From positions 15,821,033-15,885,032 of the forward strand of contig NC_053153.1 of assembly GCF_016808335.1 (NCBI RefSeq): a stretch of DNA of 64,000 bases, in the 5' to 3' direction. The stretch is from Panicum virgatum (taxonomy: Eukaryota > Streptophyta > Magnoliopsida > Poales > Poaceae). Every line of letters begins with the position of its first letter. Positions within the stretch are counted from its first letter, which is position 1. Shown one piece after another: positions 48,901 through 61,267 of the stretch. The notes beneath the pieces are model-generated. The model saw nothing but the letters and a program-made list of their open reading frames with translations, was not told the DNA's origin and made no database searches. Made by a program: the position numbers and the translations under genes.

Positions 48901-51900
48901 GTTATCTATTCATCATTTTCCATCCATTCGTGATTAGTACCCTTCTATTATTCTAGTTCAAATGCTAACTATCTGTATAGTTTCGAGTAAATCTTTTGGT
49001 AAGTCTATGGGAAGTCATTTAATTCAGAGCAAATCCACTTAATGTCTTTGAAGTAGTTCTTCGCTTGATTTGCTATCAATAATGTCCACTTCACTCCATG
49101 CCATTGCCAGATTGCATGGAGTAATTTGAAATCAGGATTTCAAGTTCTTTATTCCCTCTCACTCCATTAGTGAATAAATGGTGTCATGGGGCTATTCTAG
49201 ATTTCTAGGTCTCTCTCCCCTCTCTTAACTTGTTTTAGAGTGTGTTGCAGGCCCTTTTATATCTGTAACTTCTTGGGGATCTTTCCCCCTTCTCTTCTTA
49301 ATATATTGACGCGCAGCTCTCCTGCGAGTTTGAGGAAAAAAAGAATAGTGTTAGTGGTCATCTTTTTACTGTCCTTGTCGTGACCGTTCTATTTGTCTAG
49401 CGTGTGTGGATGCATGGTGCACGCGTTGTGTTTGCATGTTTATCTTTGTTACCTTTTTAATTCCTTCTTTAATCAAATAGCACGTATCTCTCTTGCGTGT
49501 TTGAGAAAGGAATGGTGAAGAAATCTGAAATCTGGATGGCTTGCAGCGAAATCCAAACTATTGGATGGCAAATCATGGAACCAAATTCTCCGATGTGTCC
49601 CTGATCATCTTGGGTGCTTGGGCTACCTGGAAGCATCATGATTCATGCATCTTTGAGGGCGTGTTTCTGGAGTCCAGACGGTTGTATGTGCTGGTTTTCG
49701 TAGATGTTGATCTGTGGACTGCGGGCTTGAGCTAGAGGCTTAACACAAGTATTGACCCCAAGCCCCCAACCTAGCCTGCAGTCTGACCTTTGTGGCGTGG
49801 CGTGTTGCTTTTCTGTCTTTCTATCTATCCTTATCCCTTTTTTTTGTTTGTTTCCAAGGTGGGTGGTCCACCCTTGTAACCCTATTTTCCCCCTCCTATA
49901 CTGGAATACATGCAATTTTCTTGAATGTTTGAGAAAAGTTAATGAGCTCTACTCACACGACATGGTGGGAAACAATTTCATTGTGCTGCCAGATGCACAA
50001 GCTTTTTTTACTTATTTCAAATGGAGCTAGAACTTTCTCTTTTTTCCGTTATACTCCATCTTTTTTTTAGATATATGAACTAATTAGCCTGTCCTAATAG
50101 ACATTTATTTAAAAATGGAGGGATTAGGTTTGTTCAAATGTCCATGTTATAACGGTCTGATGCACTATACTGCACTACACATTTGAACCACGTTGGCTTT
50201 TCTGTTGTAAACATACAATTTCATTCATTGCATGTTTGAAGTAGGATGACAGAACAAAGGCTTACAAGAGGATGGTTGATGTCAGTAGGAGAATTGATGA
50301 CTACCGTCAGCATCCACAGTTCAGTGTTCTCGCAAGTTCACTTGTCTCAAGCCGAGTTTCAGAATGCCTGAAGTCATCCAAGGCAAGAAAGCTAGTGTTG
50401 TCTTCTTTTTTTTATTGCATATATGTCATTCTGATCTATCAGATCTGCTAAATTCTTAGAAAAATGCTGTGTTTAAATGCAAACAATTCGATCATATTTT
50501 CTATTCTGTCCAAACCCATTTAAATTACTCTAATCTAGCTGTTGTCGATGAACCATTATATTTAACAATTCTAGGTTTTTTGGGTCGTTAGACAAATGTA
50601 AGGTGCTTTTTATTTGAAGAAGCTTTTGTTTATTGTGTTCAACACACTCATATGACCTATGCAGCTAATCCTTTTTCGTGGAACTTAACCTGACTATAAA
50701 AGAGAATGCCAGCTTCTTTAAATGCATCTTACATGATCCATTGTGAAAATCATGAACATGCTCGACACTTGTCCCATGGTTATCAGAGGAATATCTATGT
50801 CTGACAAATATCAAAAGAATATCAATATCTGTTACGTGTTGTTAAGTTTTAACGCATCATAGACTTCACATATTCCCACACAAATTCAATCCAATTGCAC
50901 TGAAGGAACTTAAACCTTCAATTTGTTGAAACTTGTCATTATCTTCATAGCTTTAACCAAATGTCTTATGGAAGTTACTTCGGAATGAGGGTAAATGATT
51001 TTTTTTTGTTAAGTGCCTATTAACAATAAATTCTCAGATTTTATTATAACTGTGGTACTGGCAAATGTCTTTAGCTTAATTCATTGACATTTTTGTTTCT
51101 TTCAGTTATACTCTAGAAAGACAGAGGGGGAGACAACCACAGATACGTACGGAATGAAATGGCTAAAGGATGCTGTTCTCAGCAAAAGATCAGATAATGC
51201 TTTTCGAAGTATTATGGTTGGAGACCCAAAAATTAGGTTATGGGAAATTGGCATTCCTGAAGGTTTAGCTTCAAATTTGGTTGTTTCTGAGCCTGTTAGT
51301 ACTTATAATTTAGAAAATATGAATTTGAAGTGCAACCTGCACCTTCTAGCTAAGGAAGAACTGTTTATTCGCCGAAATGGGAAGCTAATGTTTATTCGGA
51401 AGGCAAATCAGCTAGAAGTTGGCGACATTGCCTATAGACCATTGCAAGATGGTGATCTTATTCTCATCAACAGGCCTCCTTCAGTTCATCAACATTCACT
51501 GATTGCATTGTCTACAAAAATTCTTCCAATTCAGTCTGTTGTATCAATCAATCCACTATGCTGTACACCTTTTTTGGGAGACTTTGATGGGGATTGTTTG
51601 CATGGATATATCCCACAATCTATACGATCAAGAATTGAGCTTGGAGAGCTGGTAAGCTTACACCAGCAGCTGTTGAATATGCAAGATGGTCGGAGTTTGG
51701 TGTCACTAACACATGACTCTCTTGCTGCTGCACATTTGTTAACAAGTGCAGATATTTTTCTGAAGAAATCTGAATTACAGCAGCTTCAAATGCTATGCCT
51801 TTCAGTATCAGACACACCAGTACCAGCAGTAGTTAAATCTATGGACTTTCAAAGTTCTCTGTGGACTGGTAAGCAATTATTCAGCATGCTTCTTCCTTCA

Positions 51901-54900
51901 GGCATGAATTTCATTTGCGATAGGAAGTTGCACATAATAGACAGTGAAGTTCTTACCTGCTCTTCGGGGTCTTCTTGGTTACAAAATAGCACATCTGGTC
52001 TCTTTTCTATCATGTTCAAACAGTATGGCCACAAGGCACTTGACTTCCTTTCTTCTGCCCAAGAAGTACTCTGTGAGTTCTTAACAATGAGGGGTTTAAG
52101 TGTCTCTCTTTCAGATCTGTATATGTTCTCAGATCATTACTCAAGGAGAAAACTGACTGAGGGAGTCAAACTGGCTTTGGATGAAGCTGAAGAAGCTTTC
52201 CGAATCAAGCAAATATTGCTGGATCCAATCAACATACCTGTTCTAAAGTGTCATGATGAAACTGAAGATGTAACTTACAGACAATCTGATTATATTCTGA
52301 ACAATCTATCAGTTGTCAGATCTTCAATCATGGCATTTAAAGATGTCTTCAGTGATCTCCTAAAAATGGTGCAACAACATGTTAGCAATGATAACTCGAT
52401 GATGGTGATGATTAATGCGGGAAGCAAGGGTAGCATGTTGAAATATGCGCAGCAAACTGCATGTGTTGGTCTTCAACTTCCAGCAAGCAAATTTCCCTTC
52501 AGAATTCCTTCCGAACTCTCATGTATTAGCTGGAATGAGCAGAAGTCATTAAGTTGTGAAGCTGAGGGTAACAACGGACGTGTGGGAGGTCAAAACCTTT
52601 ACGCTGTAATCAGGCATTCCTTCATTGAGGGTTTAAATCCATTGGAGTGTCTTCTGCATGCTATATCTGGTAGGGCAAACTTCTTCAGTGAGCATGCTGA
52701 TGTGCCTGGGACACTAACGAGAAAGTTAATGTATCACTTGAGAGATCTACATGTTGCTTATGATGGAACTGTTAGAAGTTCTTACGGGCAGCACATAACA
52801 CAATTCTCTTATGACACTGCTGATGATATGTATTGTAATCGTGATCGGATAGATGAAATTGGTGCCCCTGTTGGTTCTTGGGCCGCTAGTTCGGTTTCAG
52901 AAGCTGCATATGGAGCTTTGGATCACCCAGTTAATGGTTTAGAGGACTCCCCTCTAATGAATCTACAAGTAACATTCTTCTATCTGTTTGTTAATGTCTA
53001 TACTTATCGTGTGGCCACTGCCCTCTGTAATTTCTTCCCCTAACAATATATTTTATTTTGCTGTGCAGGAAGTATTTAAGTGTCACAAGGGTACAAATTC
53101 TGGTGATCATGTTGGTTTGCTTTTCCTGTCAAAGCATTTGAAGAAGTATAGATATGGTCTGGAATATGCATCCCTAGAAGTTAAAAACCATCTCGAGCGA
53201 GTAAACTTCTCTGATTTGGTTGAAATCGTCATGATTATGTTAGTTCCCTAAAACATTGTTTTTTCTGCCATCTTACCTTTTAATATTGTGCACTTGATCA
53301 ATATTAGCTGCATTTTTTTACTAGATATGATGGATGTGACACAAGAAGAAAAGGAGGACCTTGGACCACCCATTTTCATATAAGCAAGGTTATGTTCTTT
53401 TTTAAGTAAATGAACAAATATTTTTGTTTTCTTTGCGTGCATTAAATTGGTATATAACTATCTGTTTCGTTGTGTGCATATTTACAGGAAATGATGAAGA
53501 AGAAAAGGTTAGGATTGGGATTTGTTGTAGAAGAGCTTACAAAAGAGTATGACACAATTAAAAACCAGCTAAACAATGCAATCCCATCAGTTTGTATTTC
53601 AAAGAGGTAAATACCAAAGCTATTTGTGTTTTGATGAGTATCTATATCTCATTATTTGCTTCTTTCTGTATTGTTGGTTTGTTGCTTTTCTTTGCACCTT
53701 GATACATAGGTAGCTAATTTAACATCATTTTTTTGCCAATTTTTTATGGGTGTATATGTTAGATTTCTTGATGTGTGCCAAGAAGACAGGATTGGGCATT
53801 AGCATACTGCACATTACAAAATGTTTGTGTGTAAGGAGCATTAGTTTATACCTGATAATTCATTTCTTCCATGCACATGACTCAAGATTAAAAAAAATAT
53901 TGGTGTAGGTTCTTTATGCTGTATCAGATAATTAGACCTCAAATTTCATACAATATATCCACCTATACCTAGTTTGTTGAATTTTTTGAATTTACTATGG
54001 TTCTCGTTAGATATAAATACTTTATATTTTTTATTGAGAATTTGTTCTGTGAAACGTCTTATATTAAAATAATTAGACTCACTGAATTATTGAACAAAGT
54101 CGGCAATATGTTTAAAGTTTGATTTGGCAGTAGGTGTCATATGGGGCACCACAGAGGCTTGTGTTACAATCATACAAGCATCTCTATATGTAGTCTACTT
54201 CTCTCTCTTTTTTTTTTGACCATATAGTCTACTTCGCTCTTTGCATCTCTTATGCTATATCTTTTGATGTAAATACTTCTCTGCAGAAAATGTTCAGTAG
54301 GTGATGAGTGTGTTCAAAATTCAACTTGCTGTATCACAGTGGTAGCACAAGCTGAATCCAACTCCATGTCTCAGTTGGACATTATCAAGAAAAGAGTGAT
54401 TCCAATCATACTGGATACACTACTGAAAGGTTGTTATGGTTTGATATATCTTTTACAAAATATATCCCATATTTCTATTGCGAGTTGTAGAACTTAGAAA
54501 TCATGATCTTAGCTATAGGATTCCTTTCTAAGCTGCAGTGCGGAGAGGTAAAGTATTTCCGGGTGCACCTTGTATGGCTGTGTGTGTTTTCTGACATTTT
54601 GTGAAACCATACTTCGTTTCATGTGGCTTTTTATTATTCTAATATCACGTGATTTTGTAGCGACAGATTGTATTGTCTTAAGCAGACACTCACAATAAAT
54701 TTAGCTATGATATTAGTCCATACTGCAATTGTGATTTGAAGTTTGGCTGATTCGAGATATGTAGATATATAGAATCTTAGGAATGTATCGAGTGCAAACC
54801 ACCCATTTGCTAGCACAAGCTAAGCCCACTAGATTTGGGAATGAAAGCAATTAACAAATCCTCAAAAGAAAATTTATAATCAGTTATCGATGTGCACGTT

Positions 54901-57900
54901 GCTTCATAGGTCCAGACAGTCAGACACTTTTTGCTTGGAAAATGATGTAGATTTTTTATGGAGACATGAAAGCGAAGGTACTCTTTTTTTTTCCAGTTGA
55001 CTCGATGATTGAAATTTTTGTTGGTTGTTGATCACATTTCTGATATATTTACATATCTTTTAGGAACTTCTCGTGTTAACTTGGTGTTCGTTTGGAGAAA
55101 ATTGGTAGGTTATAGAATCTTTTTTATATTGAATACGTAGGTTATAGAGTCTGATGGGCTGTTGCACTAGATAGTAGGTTACACAAAGTTACAGATAAGG
55201 CCTGTGCCAGAGGTTCAAAATCTGGCTTGTATCAACTTATACTTGGCAAGGAATTGAATGTCTTAACCACTGTGCACCAAATTATACCGATTCTATGGAT
55301 GGTTCTGAGAAATCTTGGCTTCCTTCAAAAGACTATTCTTTTTAGTATAGTGCGGCAGATCATAAGGTGATTGATAGAGTGTATAGCTGTGTGCGTATAC
55401 TTGAGGCCCATATTGGGCGTGTAGGCCCATATTGGGCGGCCCATGTCGGGCATGGACATCTTCTTGTATTGCAAGTCACATTGGCTATATAATGAGAGGT
55501 CACCCCCCCCCCCCGCATAGGGTGTGCGGTGTTTTCCTATTCCCTCTATCTTTCTACATGGTATCACGAGAAGGCAACGATCGGCCTTCCGCTTCCGCTC
55601 CCCCCTGCGCTAGGGTTCTGCCATGGCTGAGGAGTACCAGGCGCTCGTCGACAATGACACTTGGCGGCTCGTTCCCAAGCCTCCTGGTGCCAATATTGTG
55701 ACGGGCAAGTGGATTTATAAACATAAATACCACTCCGACGGCACACTTGCCCCTCACAAGGCTCGCTGGGTTGTTCGCGGCTTCACCCAGCGACACGGCG
55801 TCGTGTACGGCGAGACGTTCAGCCCCGTCGTCAAGCCTGCCACGATCCGGGTCGTCCTCAGCATCGCTACTTCACGACACTGGCCGATACACCAGTTCGA
55901 TGTGAAGAATGCCTTCCTTCACGGACGCCTGGAGGAGATCGTCTACAGTCAGCAGCCTCCTGGCTTCGTCGACCCTGCTCCTCCTGACCATGTTTGCTTG
56001 CTGCAGCGCTCTCTTTATGGTCTGAAGCAGGCTCTGCGGGCGTGGTACCAGCGTTTTGCTACCTACCTTCGCCACCTGGGTTTCGTCGCCTCTGCCACCG
56101 ACACCTCCCTCTTTGTTCTTCAAGAGGGAGGCGCCACCGCCTACTTGCTGGTGTACGTCGACGACATCATCCTCACGGCTTCTTCGTCGGACTTGCTCCG
56201 GCGAATCACAGCTCGTCTTCACTCCGAGTTCGCCATGACGGACCTCGGAGAGCTGCACCACTTCCTTGGGATCTCCGTCACGCGCTCCTCCGACGGGCTG
56301 TTCCTCAGCCAGCGCCAGTACGCGTTGGATCTTCTCCAGCGGGCAGGCATGGCCGAGTGTCACTCGACGTCGACACCTGTTGACACTCATGCCAAGCTCT
56401 CGGCTACCGAGGGTCCTCCTGTCGCCGACCCCTCTGAGTACCGGAGCCTCGCTGGCGCTCTCTAGTACCTGACCCTGACGCGTCCGGATCTCGCATATGC
56501 AGTACAGCAAGTCTGTCTGTTCATGCATGACCCCCGGGAACCTCACCTTGCGCTGATCAAGCGCATCCTTCGCTATGTGAAGGGCTCCCTGTCAGCCGGC
56601 CTCCACATCGGCACTGGGCCGGTTGACAAGCTGATCGCCTACTCCGACGCCGACTGGGCAGGCTGCCCCGACTCCCGCCGCTCTACATCAGGCTTCCGCG
56701 TCTTCCTTGGCGACAGCTTGGTGTCCTGGTCGTCCAAGCGACAAACCACGGTGTCCCGGTCCAGTGCGGAGGCCGAGTACCGGGCTGTTGCTCATGTGGT
56801 CGCCGAGTGTTGCTGGCTGCGCCAACTCCTTCAGGAACTTCATGTCCCGTTGAAGGTAGCTACCGTGGTCTACTGCGACAACGTCAGCGCTGTCTACATG
56901 ACTGCCAATCCGGTCCACCACCGCCGTACCAAGCACATTGAGATCGACATCCACTTCGTTCGCGAGAAGGTGGCTCTCGGCGAAGTTCGTGTTCTTCATG
57001 TGCCGTCACAATATCAGTTCGCTGATATCATGACGAAGGGACTTCCTGTGCAGCTATTTCAGGATTTTCGGTCCAGCCTTTGCATCCGGAATCCTGATGC
57101 TTCGACTGAGGGCGGGTGATAGAGTGTATAGCTGTGTGCGTATACTTGAGGCCCATATTGGGCGTGTAGGCCCATATTGGGCGGCCCATGTCGGGTATGT
57201 ACATCTTCTTGTATTGCAAGTCACATTGGCTATATAATGAGAGGTCACCCCCCCCCCCCCCCCCCCCGCATAGGGTGTGCGGTGTTTTCCTATTCCCTCT
57301 ATCTTTCTACAGTGATGTTTTACAAACTTGGGTAAAAGGGAATTTTTCTCAGATGCTCATTTTGATCTCTGGGAGTTGTTCTGGACTGAAGCTATCACCA
57401 GCCAGAACATGCTATTGCATTTAAGTTCTCCCTAGAAAACAACACTCTTCAAGATCGAATTCGTTTTACTTGTTGGTATGTCTATTATTCTAATGATATT
57501 TGATTTTTTACTGCCCAATTTTTTTCCTGTGCAGGTTTTTTGGAATTTAAGGATGTTGAGATCCAGTGTCGGCATGATGGTGAACTTCTTGTGAAAGTTG
57601 GTATGTCTGAGCATTGCAAGGCTGGGAGGTTCTGGGCTACTCTACAAAATGCTTGCATTCCAGTAATGGAGCTGATTGACTGGGAGCAGAGTCGACCAAA
57701 GAATGTATACGATATTTTCTGTTCATATGGCATAGACTCGGCATGGAAATGCTTTGTTGAAGTATGTGCCCCTATATTTGTTGCCATTGGTTTTCGTTTC
57801 ACTTCTTGATGAAGATTTATGTTTGATATTCCTCAAGACTGATTGTCTGCTATCATTTCATCTGTAGCATATGATTTTACTTGTTCTATTTTCAGTATTT

Positions 57901-60900
57901 AAAATCAGTAACGGCTGATATTGGAAGGAATGTTCGTCGGGAGCACTTACTAGTTGTTGCAGATTGCTTGTCTGTGACTGGGCAGTTCCATGCATTAAGC
58001 AGTCAAGGTTTAAAGCAGCAGCGCACTTTGTTATCGATCTCATCTCCATTTTCGGAAGCATGTTTTTCTGTAAGTACAATGTGATTTAACTAATGGGAAC
58101 ATATCTGGTGAAAACCACAACCTTTGTGAAAACTCGTGCAAACCACGGCAAAAAAAGTCATCTAAATTCACAAAAAAATCACACATGTAGATAATATGAT
58201 GATACACAATCTTGTAAAATATCTTGTCCAAACTCGACTTTGTTTGTGAGATATAAAAATAAAAAATTTCAAGCCAGAAAGCTGTCTTGATGATTTGTTA
58301 GAAATTTGTTATTTTTATATCTCAGAAACGAAGTCGAGTTTGGACAAGATATTTTACAAGGTTGTGTATCATCATATCATCTACATGTGTGATTTTTTTG
58401 GTGAATTTAGACGATTCTTTTGCCATGGTTTGCACAGGTTTTCACGAAGGTTGCGGTTTCCACCAGATATGTTCCCTAACTAATGGGAACATATCTGGTG
58501 AAAACCACAACCTTTGTGAAAACCCGTGCAAACCACGGCAAAAAAAGTCATCTAAATTCACAAAAAAATCACACATGTAGATAATATGATGATACACAAT
58601 CTTGTAAAATATCTTGTCCAAACTCGACTTTGTTTGTGAGATATAAAAATAAAAAATTTCAAGCCAGAAAGCTGTCTTGGTGATTTGTTAGAAATTTGTT
58701 ATTTTTATATCTCAGAAACGAAGTCGAGTTTGGACAAGATATTTTACAAGGTTGTGTATCATCATATCATCTACATGTGTGATTTTTTTGGTGAATTTAG
58801 ACGATTCTTTTGCCATGGTTTGCACAGGTTTTCACGAAGGTTGCGGTTTCCACCAGATATGTTCCTTAACTAATGGGAACATATCTGGTGAAAACCACAA
58901 CCTTTGTGAAAACCCGTGCAAACCACGGCAAAAAAAGTCATCTAAATTCACAAAAAAATCACACATGTAGATAATATGATGATACACAATCTTGTAAAAT
59001 ATCTTGTCCAAACTCGACTTTGTTTGTGAGATATAAAAATAAAAAATTTCAAGCCAGAAAGCTGTCTTGATGATTTGTTAGAAATTTGTTATTTTTATAT
59101 CTCAGAAACGAAGTCGAGTTTGGACAAGATATTTTACAAGGTTGTGTATCATCATATCATCTACATGTGTGATTTTTTTGGTGAATTTAGACGATTCTTT
59201 TGCCATGGTTTGCACGGGTTTTCACGAAGGTTGCGGTTTCCACCAGATATGTTCCCCTAACTAATTTGGTTTACATGAATTGGCTGTTTAAGTGCTCCCA
59301 TCCTATTGTGATTTTATCTTGCTTTCTACAGAGGCCTGCACAAAGTTTTATAAATGCTGCAAAGCAATGTTCAGTGGACAATTTGTGTGGAAGTCTAGAT
59401 GCAATTGCTTGGGGCAAAGAGCCTTTCAATGGGACGTCAGGGCCTTTTGAAATTATGCATGTGGGAAAGGTGTGTATTCAAAACGCGCTACCAGAGTAAC
59501 ACATGCACAATATTTTCGAGATATACTTCAACGCACTCCAGAAAGTGACAATGACAGTTTTTCGAGGGGCTTGATGAGCATCCAGCCACTACACCAATAT
59601 TTACGTACTGCTTTATAATTGTGGAGTTTACTTTTTTCGCGGAAGCAGGGATGGGTTATTTATAATTCTTTTCTCACAATTTCAAGCATACTATTGTTTA
59701 TTGGCCTCCAATGCTTCTTGATTGTTTATGGATATTTAACAAAGAGTGTTAGTTTTTTTCTTTTTTGCAATATCAATGTGAGCTCATCGTGATGTTTCGA
59801 TTGATTAAGCTAAGCTCTTGACTGGTGTAGTGGATTTAACCAGAATTTTCTTCAAAAAAAAGCAGAATTTGGTTGCTGCATTTAGTTATGTAATTGATGG
59901 AGAAAATAAATATACTTCTAGAATGTTCAGATATTTAATTTCATGCTAACAGTTACCATATTTTGCAGCCACATGAACCAGAAGAAAATGAGAGCATCTA
60001 TGGTTTCTTATGCGACCCTGAAGTTCGGAATTTTGAAAAGAATCATATGGATACCTGCAGACATAGTACTGAAAATTCTTTGAGATGTAGGTTAGCATGC
60101 AAGTATAAAGGCAATGCAACCATCAACGGTGGAGACATAACCATCGACCAAGGCTTTCTTCAGGCTAAAGTTGGTATATGGGATAACATTATTGATATGC
60201 GTACTTCGCTACAGAACATGCTAAGAGAGTAAGACAATATCACCCTCCATGGAGCTAGTTTACTGGTTTTATTTCTGTTCAACATGCATATTTTTGTTTT
60301 CCTTTTTCCTTTTTTAATTTATATCTTCATTATAATTTATGTGATTTCTTCTTTAACTTGCATGAAGGTACCCATTAAATGGATATGTGATGGAGCCAGA
60401 TAAATCACTATTAGTCAAAGCCCTGAAGTTTCATCCCAAAGGGGCTGAAAAGATTGGTGTTGGAGTAAAAGAAATTAAGGTGATAATTATATAAATGATA
60501 TCTGTTCTTTTCGGAATATCTTTGCCATTTTACTCACCTTAACTCTGATAATTGTGAAATCATGAAACAGTTAGAAGGGATCCTCTCAGTTTACAAAGAG
60601 TAGGTTTCTTTTAGACATATGGTTCCTGTATTGACCTCGCAGGAGAGCTATGTATCATTATATCAAGAAGATAAAGAGGGTAAAGAACACTTGCAACACA
60701 CCCGAAGAACCAAACACAGTCACACCCAGGTTTCAAAAATTACATGCACACCTGTGCTAAAAGAATAACCTACCATGACCAGGTTGTGTATTTAACATGT
60801 TGTCCTTTGGCCAAGCTTGTTTAATGTCATTGGTTTTAGCAAACATCACTGACGAGCTGTCCAATTTGCTGGAAAAGGGTCACGTGCAATTATCATTGTA

Positions 60901-61267
60901 AGCCTTATTATCAGCCTTGTAAGCACTGTAAGCATCTCAAGGTTGAGCAAACAATAATCCTTCCACTCATAGACCGGATGACACTAAAGGTGGATTACAA
61001 CCTTACTATTGCATTCCATAAACATGATGTGAAAAGTTTTATGCAGTGCACTAAGGCTGACATTTCCTATGGTGTTTTCTGATGTTGTTGTCCTCCTTGC
61101 AGATCGGACTGAATCCTAGTCACCCAGGTACAAGATGCTTCATTTTACTGAGGAATGATGATACAACTGAAGACTTTTCTTACAACAAGTGTGTTCAGGG
61201 TGCTGCAAATTCTATTTCACCTCAACTAGGAAGTTATTTTGAGAAGAAACTATACCTTAGAGGATAA
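45990..61267 (+). CDS. NRPD1: RNA polymerase IV largest subunit
   Basis: Exons: 45990-46064, 46295-46415, 46528-46652, 48003-48047, 48120-48383, 48721-48873, 50245-50382, 51106-52968, 53069-53238, 53325-53388, 53488-53606, 54287-54429, 57535-57761, 57896-58069, 59332-59469, 59969-60228, 60368-60479, 61103-61267. Together 4356 nt, no stop, 1451 residues; Arabidopsis NRPD1 is about the same length. N-terminal zinc motif CETCGSQSERDCDGHFG, second pair CPGC...CKYC, metal-A loop DFDGD at about residues 466-470 (GDFDGDCLHG), a divergent bridge/trigger region (NPLECLLHAISGRANFF), and a C-terminal DeCL-type domain (DDTTEDFSYNKCVQGAA). There is no WG/GW-rich tail, which argues for Pol IV over Pol V (NRPE1). 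Pol IV makes precursors of 24-nt siRNAs for RNA-directed DNA methylation. Intron 7 uses a GC donor (AAG|GCAAGA). Introns 3, 6, 12 and 14 hold transposons. Confidence 0.94.
47563..47886 (-). mobile_element. SMART/TRIM mini LTR retrotransposon in NRPD1 intron 3
   Basis: 324 bp. Two 86 bp LTRs (47563-47648, 47801-47886) are identical. In element orientation each starts TGTTGGACTGAGG and ends GTTCTAACT; the primer site TTGGTACCAGAGCC (Met-tRNA type) follows the 5' LTR and a purine tract AGTAGGGGGAA precedes the 3' LTR. Target duplication ttatg is perfect (47558-47562, 47887-47891). It has no coding capacity and must use proteins supplied by another element. Confidence 0.92.
49200..49345 (+). mobile_element. 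L1-type LINE 3' end fragment
   Basis: TCTTAATATATTGACGCGCAGCTCTCCTGCGAGTTTGAGGAAAAAAA (given in parts: CGCAGCTCTCCTGCG, TTTGAGGAAAAAAA) is the usual grass L1 3' terminus. In NRPD1 intron 6. A related tail (CACGTATCTCTCTTGCGTGT, GAGAAAGG) follows at 49440-49515. Confidence 0.6.
49520..49937 (+). mobile_element. LINE fragment with the end of its RT zinc-binding tail
   Basis: The frame to 49735 contains DVSLIILGAWATWKHHDSCIFEG, here cited as LGAWATWKHHDSCIFEG, the C-terminal signature of plant LINE reverse transcriptases, followed by a 3' UTR with CTTGTAACCC and TGTTTGAGAAAAG. 5' truncated, in NRPD1 intron 6. Confidence 0.7.
55372..57311 (+). mobile_element. internally deleted copia element in NRPD1 intron 12
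   Basis: LTRs 55372-55558 and 57117-57311 begin TGATAGAGTGTATAGC and end TCTTTCTACA; they differ at two bases and in a C-run length. Primer site TGGTATCACGAG at 55559-55570, purine tract GAGGGCGGG before the 3' LTR, perfect 5 bp duplication gtgat (55367-55371, 57312-57316). Only RT and RNase H lie inside; Gag, protease and integrase are missing. Confidence 0.93.
55623..57119 (+). pseudogene. copia RT-RNase H frame with one amber stop
   Basis: A 499-codon frame from ATG 55623, 53 nt after the primer site, to TGA 57117-57119, which is also the first three bases of the 3' LTR. RT motifs KWIYKHKYHSDG, FDVKNAFLHG, SLYGLKQALRAWYQRF and LVYVDDIILTAS; RNase H motifs YSDADWAGCPDSRRSTSG, SSAEAEYRAV, HIEIDIHFVREKV. 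A single TAG at 56463-56465 separates RT from RNase H in the same frame. As written only the RT half could be made. Confidence 0.9.
58095..59256. repeat. three tandem copies of a 382 bp foldback MITE in NRPD1 intron 14
   Basis: Copies 58095-58476, 58485-58866 and 58875-59256, each with inverted ends GGGAACATATCTGGTG and CACCAGATATGTTCCC and long inverted arms (about 170 bp). All three point the same way and are separated by the same 8 bp, TAACTAAT (58477-58484, 58867-58874), which also flanks the array (58087-58094, 59258-59265). Copies are nearly identical. The 8 bp flank suggests a hAT-type duplication. Confidence 0.92.

Noticed and set aside
58095..59256. CRISPR-like or satellite array
   Set aside because: Units are 382 bp with inverted ends and 8 bp identical spacers; this is a MITE array in a plant intron.
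58295..59260. repeated 61-72 codon frames in the array
   Set aside because: They are chance frames in the MITE arms, identical because the units are identical.
45990..61267. NRPE1 (Pol V) instead of NRPD1
   Set aside because: The protein stops just after the DeCL-type domain, with no WG/GW-rich tail, and its length fits NRPD1.
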